Part shown: positions 14,603-23,210 of the stretch, piece after piece | Position numbering within the stretch: the first letter of the stretch is position 1 | Layout: every line of letters begins with the position of its first letter | Assembly (NCBI GenBank): GCA_029936425.1 | Contig: JAPYSU010000025.1 | Coordinates: forward strand, 1-32,941 | Origin: Litorimonas sp. | Lineage (GTDB): Bacteria; Pseudomonadota; Alphaproteobacteria; Caulobacterales; Maricaulaceae | Reading direction: 5' to 3' | DNA: 32,941 bases | Program-made: the position numbers and the translations under genes | The notes under the pieces: generated by a model | Databases searched by the model: none | What the model saw: only the letters and a program-made list of their open reading frames with translations | What the model was told of the DNA's origin: nothing

Positions 14603-15493
14603 ATGCCAACTAACTTCAAATCCCAACTCGCTTCTGTGGCGCAGGATATTGAGACGGCGCTTGAGGCGCAGCTTCCAAAGCCTGAAGGCGAACAGGCTGT
14701 TGTGGCGGAGGCTATGCGTTACGCGGCTCTTGGGGGCGGGAAACGGTTGCGGCCTTTTCTGGTTGTCGAGACGGCTCGCATGCTGGGCGGAGATATTGAA
14801 AACGCTGTTATCGTCGGGTGCGCGCTGGAATGCCTTCATGTTTACAGCCTCGTACATGACGATTTGCCCTGTATGGATGATGATGATCTGCGCCGGGGTA
14901 AGCCGACGGTTCACAAGGCCTATGATGAGGCGATAGCGGTTTTAGCCGGCGATGGATTGCTGACCCACGCCTTTGCTTTGCTCGGGTGTGAAGGCGCGCA
15001 TACTGATCCGTTGGTGCGGGCGAAGCTCGTCTGCGAACTCGCGCAAAAGGGCGGGGTGTCCGGCATGATTGGCGGACAGGTTATCGATATCACCGTTTCA
15101 GAAACAGACCGCGACGAGGCCCTCATCACGCGCTTGCAAGCCATGAAGACAGGGGCATTAATTGATTTTGCGGTGAAGGCAGGCGGCATTGTGAGCGGCG
15201 CGGATGACGCTACGCTCAACGCTCTGTCAGCCTATGCCCGCGATATGGGTCTCGCCTTTCAGATTCAGGACGATATTCTCGACGTGGAAGGCGACGCTTC
15301 CTTGATGGGCAAAGCGGTTGGCAAAGATGAAAACCTTGGCAAAGCCACGTTTGTGTCACTCTTGGGCCTTGAAGAGGCGAAAGAAAAGGCGAAAGCATTA
15401 GGAGAGCGGGCAAAAGGTCACCTTGCCCCGTTTGGCGAAAAAGCGCAGACCCTGAAAGAGACTGTAGATTTTGTGCTCCAAAGGCAGCATTAA
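14603..15493 (+). CDS. ispA: Polyprenyl synthetase, probable farnesyl diphosphate synthase
   Basis: A 296-residue trans-prenyltransferase that condenses IPP with allylic diphosphates. First Asp-rich motif DDLPCMD at 86-92, second DDILD at 223-227, plus GGGKRLRPFL (44-53) and GQVIDI. The residues before the first motif (HVYSLVHDD) and the two-residue insert in it are typical of bacterial FPP synthases. It lies 33 bases upstream of dxs, the enzyme that starts the same pathway. Its ribosome site appears to be part of the preceding palindromic element. Confidence 0.92.
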   Translation: MPTNFKSQLASVAQDIETALEAQLPKPEGEQAVVAEAMRYAALGGGKRLRPFLVVETARMLGGDIENAVIVGCALECLHVYSLVHDDLPCMDDDDLRRGKPTVHKAYDEAIAVLAGDGLLTHAFALLGCEGAHTDPLVRAKLVCELAQKGGVSGMIGGQVIDITVSETDRDEALITRLQAMKTGALIDFAVKAGGIVSGADDATLNALSAYARDMGLAFQIQDDILDVEGDASLMGKAVGKDENLGKATFVSLLGLEEAKEKAKALGERAKGHLAPFGEKAQTLKETVDFVLQRQH

Positions 15494-15526
15494 GACGTAA
15501 CTATAAGGCGCAAAGAAAGAGTTTAA

Positions 15527-17437
15527 ATGGTAGATACGCCCCTTTTGGACACTGTGACTTTACCCGCTGACATGCGGGACTTTTCGCGTGAGCAGCTAAA
15601 ACAACTCGCCGATGAAGTTCGCGCGGAGGTCATTGACGCCGTTTCTGTGACAGGCGGGCATTTGGGTGCGGGACTCGGCGTGGTCGAGCTGACGGTTGCG
15701 ATTCATCATGTTTTCAACACCCCGACGGATAAGCTCATCTGGGATGTGGGGCATCAGTGTTATCCGCATAAAGTTCTGACGGGGCGGCGCGACCGGATGC
15801 GCACGATCCGCAAGGGCGGCGGCCTGTCTGGTTTCACCAAGCGTGCGGAGAGCGAATATGACCCGTTCGGTGCGGCGCACAGCTCGACCTCTATTTCCGC
15901 CGGTATGGGATTTGCCACGGCGCGTGATCTGGACGGTCGTGACGGTCATGTGGTTTCCGTCATTGGCGACGGTTCCATCACGGCGGGCATGGCCTATGAA
16001 GCCATGAACAATGCGGGGGCGCGCGATTCGCGCCAAATAGTCATCCTCAATGATAACGATATGTCCATAGCCCCGCCTGTGGGCGCGATGAGCCATATGC
16101 TGGCCAAGATGGTCAGCTCCGGCGGGTATCAGAAACTGCGCGGCGCGGGGAAAGCCTTCGTCAAAGACGCTCCAAGGCCGATAAAATCCACCGCCCGCAA
16201 GGCAGAGGAATATACGCGCGGCATGTTCATGGGCGGTACCTGGTTCGAAGAGCTCGGCTTTTATTATGTCGGGCCGGTTGATGGCCACGATATAGACGCG
16301 CTCGTGTCCGTGCTCGAAAACGTCAAGAACATGAAAGAGGGGCCAACTCTCATCCATGTCGTGACGCAGAAGGGTAAAGGCTACGCGCCGGCTGAAAACT
16401 CCGCCGATAAATATCACGGCGTCAGCAAGTTTAATGTCATTACGGGCGAGCAGAGCAAATCCATTCCGAATGCGCCGAGCTATACCGCTGTGTTTGGAGA
16501 TCAGCTGATCAAGCAGGCCGAAAAAGACGACAAAGTCGTGGGCATTACGGCCGCCATGCCCGGCGGGACCGGGATGAACGTTTTTGGTAAGGCTTTTCCT
16601 GACCGGATGTTTGATGTTGGAATTGCCGAACAACACGCCGTGACTTTTGCCGCTGGATTGGCTGCCGATGGATTTAAGCCGTTCTGCGCTATTTACTCGA
16701 CTTTCCTGCAACGCGGTTATGATCAGGTCGTGCATGATGTAGCCATCCAGAACCTGCCCGTGCGCTTTGCGATGGACCGCGCCGGACTGGTCGGCGCAGA
16801 CGGCCCCACACATGCCGGATCTTTCGATATTGCCTATCTGGGATGTCTTCCGAATTTCACCCTGATGGCGGCGGCGGACGAAGCCGATCTGGCCCGTATG
16901 GTCGCCACAGCCGTTGCTCATGACAGCGGCCCGATTGGGTTTCGCTACGCACGCGGCGAAGCGACCGGCATTGAAATTCCGGTAAACCCCGAGCCGCTCG
17001 AAATTGGCAAAGGCCGCATCCTGAAAGAAGGCTCCCGCGTGGCGATTCTGTCCTACGGGACGCGCCTTGCCGAAGCGATGGACGCGGCGACCCAGCTCGA
17101 TACTTTAGGGCTGTCGACAACAGTCGCGGATGCCCGGTTTGCCAAGCCACTGGATAAAGACCTCGTTCGCCGACTGGCGGATGAACATGAAGTCCTGATT
17201 ACGATTGAGGAAGGCGCCGTAGGCGGCTTTGGCGCATTTGTTCTGCACGAGCTTGCGGAGTCAGGACGACTGGATCAGGGCCTGAAAATCCGAACCATGA
17301 CCCTGCCGGATTATTTCATCGACCAGGACACGCCCGCCAATATGTATAAAGAGGCGGGATTGGACTCCGACGCCATTGTCGAGACCGTGTTCAAGGCGCT
17401 GGGCCAGGAATTTAATGCACAGATGAATTTGGCCTAA
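15527..17437 (+). CDS. dxs: 1-deoxy-D-xylulose-5-phosphate synthase
   Basis: A 636-residue thiamine-diphosphate enzyme that condenses pyruvate with glyceraldehyde-3-phosphate in the MEP isoprenoid pathway. Visible marks: VSVTGGHLGAGLGVVELTVA near 40-60, WDVGHQCYPHKVLTGR, the ThDP motif GDGSITAGMAYEAMNNAG near 150, VGIAEQHAVTFAAGLA with the catalytic Glu, and DRAGLVGADGPTHAG. The C-terminal transketolase domain is complete. It is probably cotranscribed with ispA. Confidence 0.96.
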   Translation: MVDTPLLDTVTLPADMRDFSREQLKQLADEVRAEVIDAVSVTGGHLGAGLGVVELTVAIHHVFNTPTDKLIWDVGHQCYPHKVLTGRRDRMRTIRKGGGLSGFTKRAESEYDPFGAAHSSTSISAGMGFATARDLDGRDGHVVSVIGDGSITAGMAYEAMNNAGARDSRQIVILNDNDMSIAPPVGAMSHMLAKMVSSGGYQKLRGAGKAFVKDAPRPIKSTARKAEEYTRGMFMGGTWFEELGFYYVGPVDGHDIDALVSVLENVKNMKEGPTLIHVVTQKGKGYAPAENSADKYHGVSKFNVITGEQSKSIPNAPSYTAVFGDQLIKQAEKDDKVVGITAAMPGGTGMNVFGKAFPDRMFDVGIAEQHAVTFAAGLAADGFKPFCAIYSTFLQRGYDQVVHDVAIQNLPVRFAMDRAGLVGADGPTHAGSFDIAYLGCLPNFTLMAAADEADLARMVATAVAHDSGPIGFRYARGEATGIEIPVNPEPLEIGKGRILKEGSRVAILSYGTRLAEAMDAATQLDTLGLSTTVADARFAKPLDKDLVRRLADEHEVLITIEEGAVGGFGAFVLHELAESGRLDQGLKIRTMTLPDYFIDQDTPANMYKEAGLDSDAIVETVFKALGQEFNAQMNLA

Positions 17438-17527
17438 TGAGGGTTAACCCCAATACCGATTGCTTAAATTAAATTGTAATTGATACCTTCGGTCTTTCCT
17501 TCTAGTCCACATTGCAGGGGAGACACT

Positions 17528-19741
17528 ATGAGACACTCTTTTAATCTGGGCCTTATCCTTCTGATTGCGTTTCTTTTTGCCGCCGCAACGCTGCGGCAGT
17601 TAAGCGTTTCTCCTCCTGATATTCAAACAGACCACAGGTTTGATACGGCCCAGGCTTTCTCCCGGCTGGAGCGCATTCTGGGCGATGAGACGCCTCATCC
17701 GGTTGATTCAGACGCCAATGACATTGTCAGAGAAAGGCTCGTTTCGGAGATAACGGATTTGGGATTTGAGCCCATCATCCGGGATGATTTTATTTGCAAG
17801 CCATACCCAAATTCCGCCAGCTGCGCGCGCGTCCAAAATGTCATGTTCTGGCTGAACGAACCCGGCCCTGACGCCGTGATGATCGCGTCGCATTATGACT
17901 CGGTCCCCGCCGGCCCCGGGGCAAGCGATGACGGAATTGGCGTGGCCGCCAGTCTTGAGATCGCGTCCGTTTTGAAAGAGCGGGATCTCGCCAAACCTGT
18001 TCTGGTTTTAATCACGGACGGAGAAGAGACAGGGCTTATCGGCGCGCATTCTTTTGTGAAAAAGGATCCTTTTGCCGCGCTTATCGGTTCTGTTGTTAGT
18101 ATGGAAGCCCGCGGCGTGCGCGGCCCGGTGGCAATGTTCCAGACGGGCACGCCAAATCAGCGTGATATCAAGGCGCTCAAAACCGATATACAAAAACCGC
18201 TCACCAGCTCTCTGGCGGCTGCGGTTTATGACGTTATGCCAAACGACACAGATGTGACAGAGTTTCTGCCATTAGGGCCGGATGTGGCGAATTATGCGGT
18301 TGGGGAGGGCGTCGCCTTTTATCACACGCCCGGAGATAATCTGGCGAATCTGGAGAAGCGCTCTTTGTTCCATATGGGGGCAAACGGTTTATCGGCTGTC
18401 GAAGCCTATCTAGGCACAGATGAAAGCGGCCCGGAAGGGCAATGGCTTTACACCGATATTTTAGGGCTGTTCATACTTTCCATGCCGACGCTTTTGGGCC
18501 TGATATTCGTAGGGCTCGGCTTTATTGGCAGTGTCATTCTGTTTGCGAAATCTGAACGGGGCAGGGCGATGAAAGCCCTTATCTTTCCTCCGGCAGCGCT
18601 TGTTTTAGGGGTTGGTTTCGCAATGGCCTTGACAGCCTTAGTGGCCGTCATTCGACCTGAAGCCAATTTTGCGTCAGCGTATCCGATGGCTTTAAGAGGC
18701 GCTCAAACAGCGGCGGCATTGCTCGGGGCCTATCTCGGTTTTAAATTTTTGGCTGTGAAGGTGGCCCCCCTTCGTCTCGCCTCAGCTGGTTGGATCTGGT
18801 TCGCCCTCTTTGCGGGTCTTGTAGGAGGCTTTTTACCCGGCGGGCTTATTCTATTTGCCCCGCCCTTAGGGATTATCGCATTGGCGGCCCTCCTGATCAT
18901 GTTTAATTACTCTCACGCCGCGACTTGGCTCACAGTTCTGGCAACCGCTATTTTCTTTGTCATTATTTTACCGGCTTCGGCCTTTGCCGAGATAATGCTG
19001 TTTCTGGAGCAGTCCGCGCCTCTCACAATATTCTACATTTTCTGTTTTATTTTTCTGGCGCCGCTTTTCCTCTCAAAATATTTCCGGCAGCAATTTGTAA
19101 GCTGGATACCGGCGCTGGGTTTAGCTGGAGTGACGTTCATTTGTTTCATCGGCGCGATATTTGTTCCGGCCTATAGCGTATCGGCGCCTCAGCCGCTTTC
19201 GATAACGCATATTGCGGAGGCGGATAGCGGAAGCTCTGAATGGGTCTTTAACAAACGTGATCCGTTGCCGGAGGCGATGAAGTCCGTCGCAGATTTCGAG
19301 ACGGATCCCGAAAATTCATTCCAGTTATCCGCGGCAGCGCCCGATATGTCAGCGGAAAAGATGAGGCTCAATGTTACCCGAGACAGTGTAAGGGCGGGTG
19401 TAAGAACGATCGATCTAAGGCTCGATGCACCGCAAAGCGACCGAGTATATGTTGGACTGGACGGCTCCGACGATGCGAAAATTTTGTCTTTCAATAACGT
19501 TGACATCGCCGATGCAAAACAGACTGTCATCTGTTCAGGTCGAGATTGCGGAAATGTTGGAATGAGTATCCAGATCCCTCTTGATACAAAAGCCGTAACC
19601 TTAACCGTCTCAACCTCTTATTTCGGCTTGGGCCCGGAAAGCGCCGCGTTGCAAGAGGCGCGGCCGGAATGGGCTCTGCCTATTCAATTGGGCGATCGTC
19701 GCGTAAGACTCCGTGAGATTGAATTGAGCTCTCAGCCTTAA
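17528..19741 (+). CDS. M28 family membrane peptidase
   Basis: A 737-residue protein. It has an N-terminal anchor (8-24), then a periplasmic M28 zinc aminopeptidase domain (about 40-330). The metal ligands are in IASHYDSVPAGPGASDDGIG, ITDGEETGLIGAHSF, MEARG and the late FYHTPGDN. About eight membrane helices follow (roughly 340-570), with a C-terminal exported-looking beta-rich domain of some 170 residues containing two close cysteines (VICSGRDCGN). The layout recalls vacuolar Pff1/FXNA-type membrane peptidases. The start at 17528 is preceded by a clear AGGGGAG site; a longer frame to 17480 lacks one. Substrate unknown. Confidence 0.87.
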   Translation: MRHSFNLGLILLIAFLFAAATLRQLSVSPPDIQTDHRFDTAQAFSRLERILGDETPHPVDSDANDIVRERLVSEITDLGFEPIIRDDFICKPYPNSASCARVQNVMFWLNEPGPDAVMIASHYDSVPAGPGASDDGIGVAASLEIASVLKERDLAKPVLVLITDGEETGLIGAHSFVKKDPFAALIGSVVSMEARGVRGPVAMFQTGTPNQRDIKALKTDIQKPLTSSLAAAVYDVMPNDTDVTEFLPLGPDVANYAVGEGVAFYHTPGDNLANLEKRSLFHMGANGLSAVEAYLGTDESGPEGQWLYTDILGLFILSMPTLLGLIFVGLGFIGSVILFAKSERGRAMKALIFPPAALVLGVGFAMALTALVAVIRPEANFASAYPMALRGAQTAAALLGAYLGFKFLAVKVAPLRLASAGWIWFALFAGLVGGFLPGGLILFAPPLGIIALAALLIMFNYSHAATWLTVLATAIFFVIILPASAFAEIMLFLEQSAPLTIFYIFCFIFLAPLFLSKYFRQQFVSWIPALGLAGVTFICFIGAIFVPAYSVSAPQPLSITHIAEADSGSSEWVFNKRDPLPEAMKSVADFETDPENSFQLSAAAPDMSAEKMRLNVTRDSVRAGVRTIDLRLDAPQSDRVYVGLDGSDDAKILSFNNVDIADAKQTVICSGRDCGNVGMSIQIPLDTKAVTLTVSTSYFGLGPESAALQEARPEWALPIQLGDRRVRLREIELSSQP

Positions 19742-19753
19742 GGCTTTTTCCAG

Positions 19754-19777
19754 TAAAAAACCCCGCCGAAGCGGGGT
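19754..19777 (-). terminator. Rho-independent terminator of the first glycine-zipper gene
   Basis: On the minus strand a perfect 7-bp stem ACCCCGC-TTCG-GCGGGGT is followed by a run of six T. It lies 10 bases after the stop of the gene at 19787-20398. It could also slow plus-strand transcription from the M28 gene, but on that side the T-run is missing. Confidence 0.85.
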
Positions 19778-19786
19778 GGGTTAATA

Positions 19787-20398
19787 TTAATGATGTCCGC
19801 GACGTCCGTGATGTCCACGGCGACCATAATGGCCGCGATGACCCCGGTATCCACGATGGCGGTAATGGCCCCGGTGGCGGTAGTGATGACGTGAACGATA
19901 GTGCCGTCCGCGATTGTAATAACGTCCCCCGCTATTGAGGTTTATGGATAAGCTCGTGCCTGAACGCGGATAATAAGAGCCATAATAGGGCTGTGAGTAT
20001 GTCCGGGTATAGGTCGTGCGATAACCGGGATTATAATATCCAGAGTTATAGGTCGTCCGCCCATAATAGCCATTATTCGAATTGTAGTAACGCCCGTTAT
20101 TATAATATCCGTTATTATATCGGACATTACTCCGGCGGCCGTCTCCTGCGATGGCAGCTCCGGCGACACCGCCAAGAACGGCGCCTAGAACAGAGCCTTC
20201 AGTTCGGGCTCCGTCTGCAGCAACCTGGCTGCCGAGAACTGCTCCGGCCACAGCCCCAATACCAGCTCCGACGAGTTGGTCATCTCCATTAGAACCTTGA
20301 TGATAGTGACGATATCCGTTGTCATGGGCCGAGGCGGCCACGGGGGCCAGCGCAACAGCCGCAACGGCGGCGAAGGTGAATCCAATTTTGAAACGCAT
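19787..20398 (-). CDS. Glycine-zipper protein with Arg/His/Gly-rich tail
   Basis: A 203-residue exported protein. It has a signal peptide (1-23, ending ASAHD) and a glycine-zipper pair over about 40-90 (LVGAGIGAVAGAVLGSQVAA, then SVLGAVLGGVAGAAIAG). A Tyr/Asn-rich low-complexity middle and a C-terminal tail of repeated RGH, YRHRG and GRRGHH units follow. The zipper resembles the 2TM glycine-zipper domain of envelope proteins such as SlyB. The basic His-rich tail could bind metal, polyanions or LPS; that is inference. The ATG at 20398 has an AGGAG site 7 bases upstream; the longer frame lacks support. Confidence 0.75.
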   Translation of the reverse strand: MRFKIGFTFAAVAAVALAPVAASAHDNGYRHYHQGSNGDDQLVGAGIGAVAGAVLGSQVAADGARTEGSVLGAVLGGVAGAAIAGDGRRSNVRYNNGYYNNGRYYNSNNGYYGRTTYNSGYYNPGYRTTYTRTYSQPYYGSYYPRSGTSLSINLNSGGRYYNRGRHYRSRHHYRHRGHYRHRGYRGHRGHYGRRGHHGRRGHH

Positions 20399-20525
20399 GA
20401 GGTACTCCTTTGATTGTCGTTTTCGACGAGCCACCCCTAAAACCCGGCATCAATTGTCTTTAACTTACACACCCGAAGATGAACAGTTGCGGAACAAATT
20501 GTTAAACAAGATTACAATTGAGTCA

Positions 20526-20558
20526 TGAAAAAGGCCGCTCTAGAGAAAAGAGCGGCCT
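20526..20558 (-). terminator. Rho-independent terminator of the cysteine-repeat gene
   Basis: A perfect 10-bp stem AGGCCGCTCT/AGAGCGGCCT (20532-20541 with 20549-20558) has a 7-base loop and is followed on the minus strand by TTTTT. It lies 23 bases past the stop of the gene at 20582-22150. Confidence 0.88.
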
Positions 20559-20581
20559 GAAAATCTCCGATCTCTATGCAT

Positions 20582-22150
20582 TTAGTGATGTTCTTTGCAG
20601 CGTCCCTCTTCGTAATCATAACCTTCATATCCGATCAGATTTCCATTCCCGTCATAGCGCTTATGACTGTCAGCATAGCAATAGATTTGCGGCGCTGGGG
20701 CGCGGCGGACAATAGGGGCTGGTTCCACAATGACTTTTTGAGGGGCTAAGCAGGTTCCATCTCCTTGATCCGTTGTGCCTTCGGGGCAGTGTTGATCAAT
20801 CACGATTGGCGCCTGACCAAGAATGGTTTTCGCAGGTTCAAGACATGTACCGTCACCCTGATCAGTCGTGCCGATGGGGCAGCTTTGCGAAACCACGATA
20901 GGGGCTTGCCCTATAACAGTTTTCGCAGGCTCAAGACAGGTTCCGTCTCCCTGATCCGACGTTCCCGCCGGGCAATGCTGCTCGATAACAATTGGCGCTT
21001 GGCCCAAAACAGTTTTCGGAGGTTCAAGGCAAGTGCCGTTTCCCTGGTCAGATGTGCCTGCCGGACAGTGTGATGGGATAACTGTCGGAGCAGGCTCATA
21101 TACCGTTCGGGGCGGAGTCATGCAGGTGCCGTCCGCCTGTTCATAAGTGCCTTGCGGACAATCTGCTTTTACGACAACTCTTTCTTTTCGGATAATTTCG
21201 CGCTGAACGCGAATTTTCGGAGCTGGAGCACAGGGTGAACCGCAAGATGGCGCGTAAGTTGTGACAGGAATAACCGGTCCTGCAATATATTCCCCCTTGT
21301 GATAACTTCCCGGAGCCGTGGGGAGAACTGGCCCTGTATTGAGACCCGTTAGGGGGCCGTAAAAGGGGCCGGGGGCTGGAGATCCTATGGCAGGAGACGG
21401 GATAGGAATGCGTTGAAAGCGTGACGCGCTGCCCCGATAGTTTGTCGGAATTCCCACTTGTCCTGTGTAGGCAGTCCCTCTGTAAGTTGTCGGAATTGAC
21501 ACAGTGCCACCTGAATAAGAGCTCGAGACATATGGAGATGTAGAATAAGAGCCGGTGACCCCGTTGAAACCTGAGCCATACCCTAAACTGGCCCCAATAC
21601 CGGCTTGACCGTCTACGTAAGGGGCGCCTCCATAACCAGCTCCGTAAGAGCCTCCGCTATAGACATTTCCGGAATAGGCCGGGCCATAATAGCGCGGTCG
21701 GGCCGTTCGATTTGCAAGGCTATACCCGGCTGCGCCGCCCAGAACCGCCCCGATAGCCGTGCCTTCCTGGCGCTGGCCTGATCCGGCAAGATTGGATCCA
21801 ATAGCGCCGCCGACGCCCGCCCCGATGGCTGTCCCGACCAGATTTCGACTATTAAATCCGGGATTAAACTGCCCGGCATAAGGATTGCCCGCATAAGTGC
21901 TGCGGCTATTGCCATAAGCGGCACCGGCCAGTCCGCCCGCCACGGCGCCAATGGCGGTATATTCATCGCCTTGCCCATTTGGCGCAATATTAGAGCCGAT
22001 AACGCCGCCGAGCCCCGCGCCGACCGCGCCGCCCAGCAGTGTGCTGTTGTCAAGATTGCCGATAAGTTGAGCCTGGGCTGGGGCCGGCATTAAGGCCAGC
22101 GCCAGCAAGGCGGCCGTTCCTGTCAAAAGGGTGGTTTGAATCTGCGTCAT
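20582..22150 (-). CDS. Glycine-zipper surface protein with five 31-residue cysteine repeats
   Basis: A 522-residue protein I cannot name. It has a signal peptide (1-27, ending APAQAQ) and two glycine-zipper blocks (about 34-75 and 93-140), each like those of its two neighbours. A long Gly/Ser/Tyr/Pro-rich linker follows. Five repeats then begin at Cys331, 362, 393, 424 and 455, and a short C terminus ends CKEHH. The start at 22150 is preceded by GGAG and begins MTQIQTTLLTG; a longer open frame to 22405 crosses the terminator of the next gene and has no signal-peptide logic. Anchorage in the outer membrane with an exposed disulfide-rich stalk is inference. Confidence 0.72.
   Translation of the reverse strand: MTQIQTTLLTGTAALLALALMPAPAQAQLIGNLDNSTLLGGAVGAGLGGVIGSNIAPNGQGDEYTAIGAVAGGLAGAAYGNSRSTYAGNPYAGQFNPGFNSRNLVGTAIGAGVGGAIGSNLAGSGQRQEGTAIGAVLGGAAGYSLANRTARPRYYGPAYSGNVYSGGSYGAGYGGAPYVDGQAGIGASLGYGSGFNGVTGSYSTSPYVSSSYSGGTVSIPTTYRGTAYTGQVGIPTNYRGSASRFQRIPIPSPAIGSPAPGPFYGPLTGLNTGPVLPTAPGSYHKGEYIAGPVIPVTTYAPSCGSPCAPAPKIRVQREIIRKERVVVKADCPQGTYEQADGTCMTPPRTVYEPAPTVIPSHCPAGTSDQGNGTCLEPPKTVLGQAPIVIEQHCPAGTSDQGDGTCLEPAKTVIGQAPIVVSQSCPIGTTDQGDGTCLEPAKTILGQAPIVIDQHCPEGTTDQGDGTCLAPQKVIVEPAPIVRRAPAPQIYCYADSHKRYDGNGNLIGYEGYDYEEGRCKEHH
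20696..21160 (-). repeat. Five-unit 93-bp coding tandem repeat
   Basis: Each unit encodes 31 residues on the pattern CPxGTxDQGxGTCLEP then xKTVxGQAPIV and four spacers. First cysteine codons end at 21160, 21067, 20974, 20881 and 20788, an exact 93-base spacing. Neighbouring units differ at most third codon positions while the protein stays nearly the same, so the array is old and protein-selected. The first unit (QGTYEQADGTC) is the most divergent. Confidence 0.9.
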
Positions 22151-22313
22151 CTCTCTAACTCCCAAAAAGCGGCCGACTGTATCAGTCCGGGCTCTGCGTC
22201 TCTCTGCGGATAGGAGATGCAAGTTTCGCGCCTGTTTCGAGTCAGAATAGCTAATTCTGGGAGGCGGCACAAAATCAATCGCTTTACAGGCGAATAGATT
22301 GGGCAAGGGGTAT

Positions 22314-22341
22314 AAAAAAAGTCCCGGCGCAGAGCCGAGAC
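22314..22341 (-). terminator. Rho-independent terminator of the third glycine-zipper gene
   Basis: On the minus strand GTCTCGGC-TCTGC-GCCGGGAC (8-bp stem with one mismatch) is followed by seven T. It lies 46 bases past the stop of the gene at 22387-23055. The 160 bases between this and the start at 22150 hold the next promoter; nothing specific is recognised. Confidence 0.85.
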
Positions 22342-22386
22342 TTCTTCTTTCAAACCCGCCCCTTCTATTGACGGGGAAAGTAAGAT

Positions 22387-23055
22387 TTAGTGGTCGCTGT
22401 AACAAAGGTTACGGGAGCGTCCGTGATAGTGACCGCGTCGGTAATTATTGCGGCGATAGTCATTGCGGTGACCATAATAGTTTCCGTTTCGACGGATATC
22501 TTTCAGTCGATCCAGCTCACGGCCCACTTGATTAATACGACGATCAATCCAGCGGCTCCGGTCATATCGATTACGACGTTTCAGTTCGTCACGTTCCCGG
22601 CGAAGGGCTTCAATTTGACGGTCAATATTCCTGTAATTGCCGTAATGATTGTCATGGCGATAATTGTTCCGGTAGTTCCTATGACCGCGGCCGCGATGAC
22701 CCACATTTACAACAGCGGGTTGATAGCCAGAATCATAGTCGTAATCGGCCGTACGGTAGTTATTCTGACCCCGTTCACGACGGCATTTCACGCTTTCATC
22801 GCCTAGTCCGGCACCGGCTGCGGCCCCGAGGGCGGCGCCGAGAAAGGCGCCCTCATTTCCGTTGCCGCGGGCCGCAACTTCAGAGCCCACCACTCCGCCC
22901 AGGACTGCGCCGATGACGCCTCCAATAACCTGGGCTTCGTCATTCTTTTTCTCGCAACGATAATCGTTTGCGGAGGCAGTTGCCGGAAGGGCTGTAAAGG
23001 CAGTCGCGGCAAGGGCGACTGCAGTCAATGTTTTGGCTTTGTTAAATAAGGCCAT
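22387..23055 (-). CDS. Glycine-zipper protein with coiled-coil and RN-rich tail
   Basis: A 222-residue exported protein. It has a signal peptide (1-29, ending ATASAND) and a glycine-zipper pair over about 42-87 (VIGGVIGAVLGGVVGSEVAA, then AFLGAALGAAAGAGLGDES). Cysteines flank the zipper (YRCEKK and VKCRRE). An Arg/Asn/Tyr/His-rich region and a short helical stretch (IDRQIEALRRERDELKRRNR) follow, with a basic tail ending LCYSDH. AGGAG lies 7 bases before the ATG. It is the first of three same-strand zipper genes and, like the others, has its own terminator, so each is likely transcribed separately. Confidence 0.75.
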   Translation of the reverse strand: MALFNKAKTLTAVALAATAFTALPATASANDYRCEKKNDEAQVIGGVIGAVLGGVVGSEVAARGNGNEGAFLGAALGAAAGAGLGDESVKCRRERGQNNYRTADYDYDSGYQPAVVNVGHRGRGHRNYRNNYRHDNHYGNYRNIDRQIEALRRERDELKRRNRYDRSRWIDRRINQVGRELDRLKDIRRNGNYYGHRNDYRRNNYRRGHYHGRSRNLCYSDH

Positions 23056-23210
23056 GTTCAGTCTCCTGTCTTCAGTTGCGGCGGGCGAAATGCCTTTGCC
23101 GATGAATACAGGTATAAGAGAGGCGCTCTGAACTGACCCTGAGCCGAGAATTCAGAAATGGTTCAGAAAGGTGGAAGTGTAAGAAAGACAGCCAAAAAAC
23201 CCAGTAATAC

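Noticed and set aside
15596..16921. Long minus-strand open frame of 441 codons
   Set aside because: It is antisense to dxs, which is complete and has all its motifs; the reverse frame shows no domain.
20696..21160. Regularly spaced repeats considered as CRISPR
   Set aside because: The 93-base period is in frame, encodes a conserved 31-residue module, and there are no unique spacers between short identical repeats.
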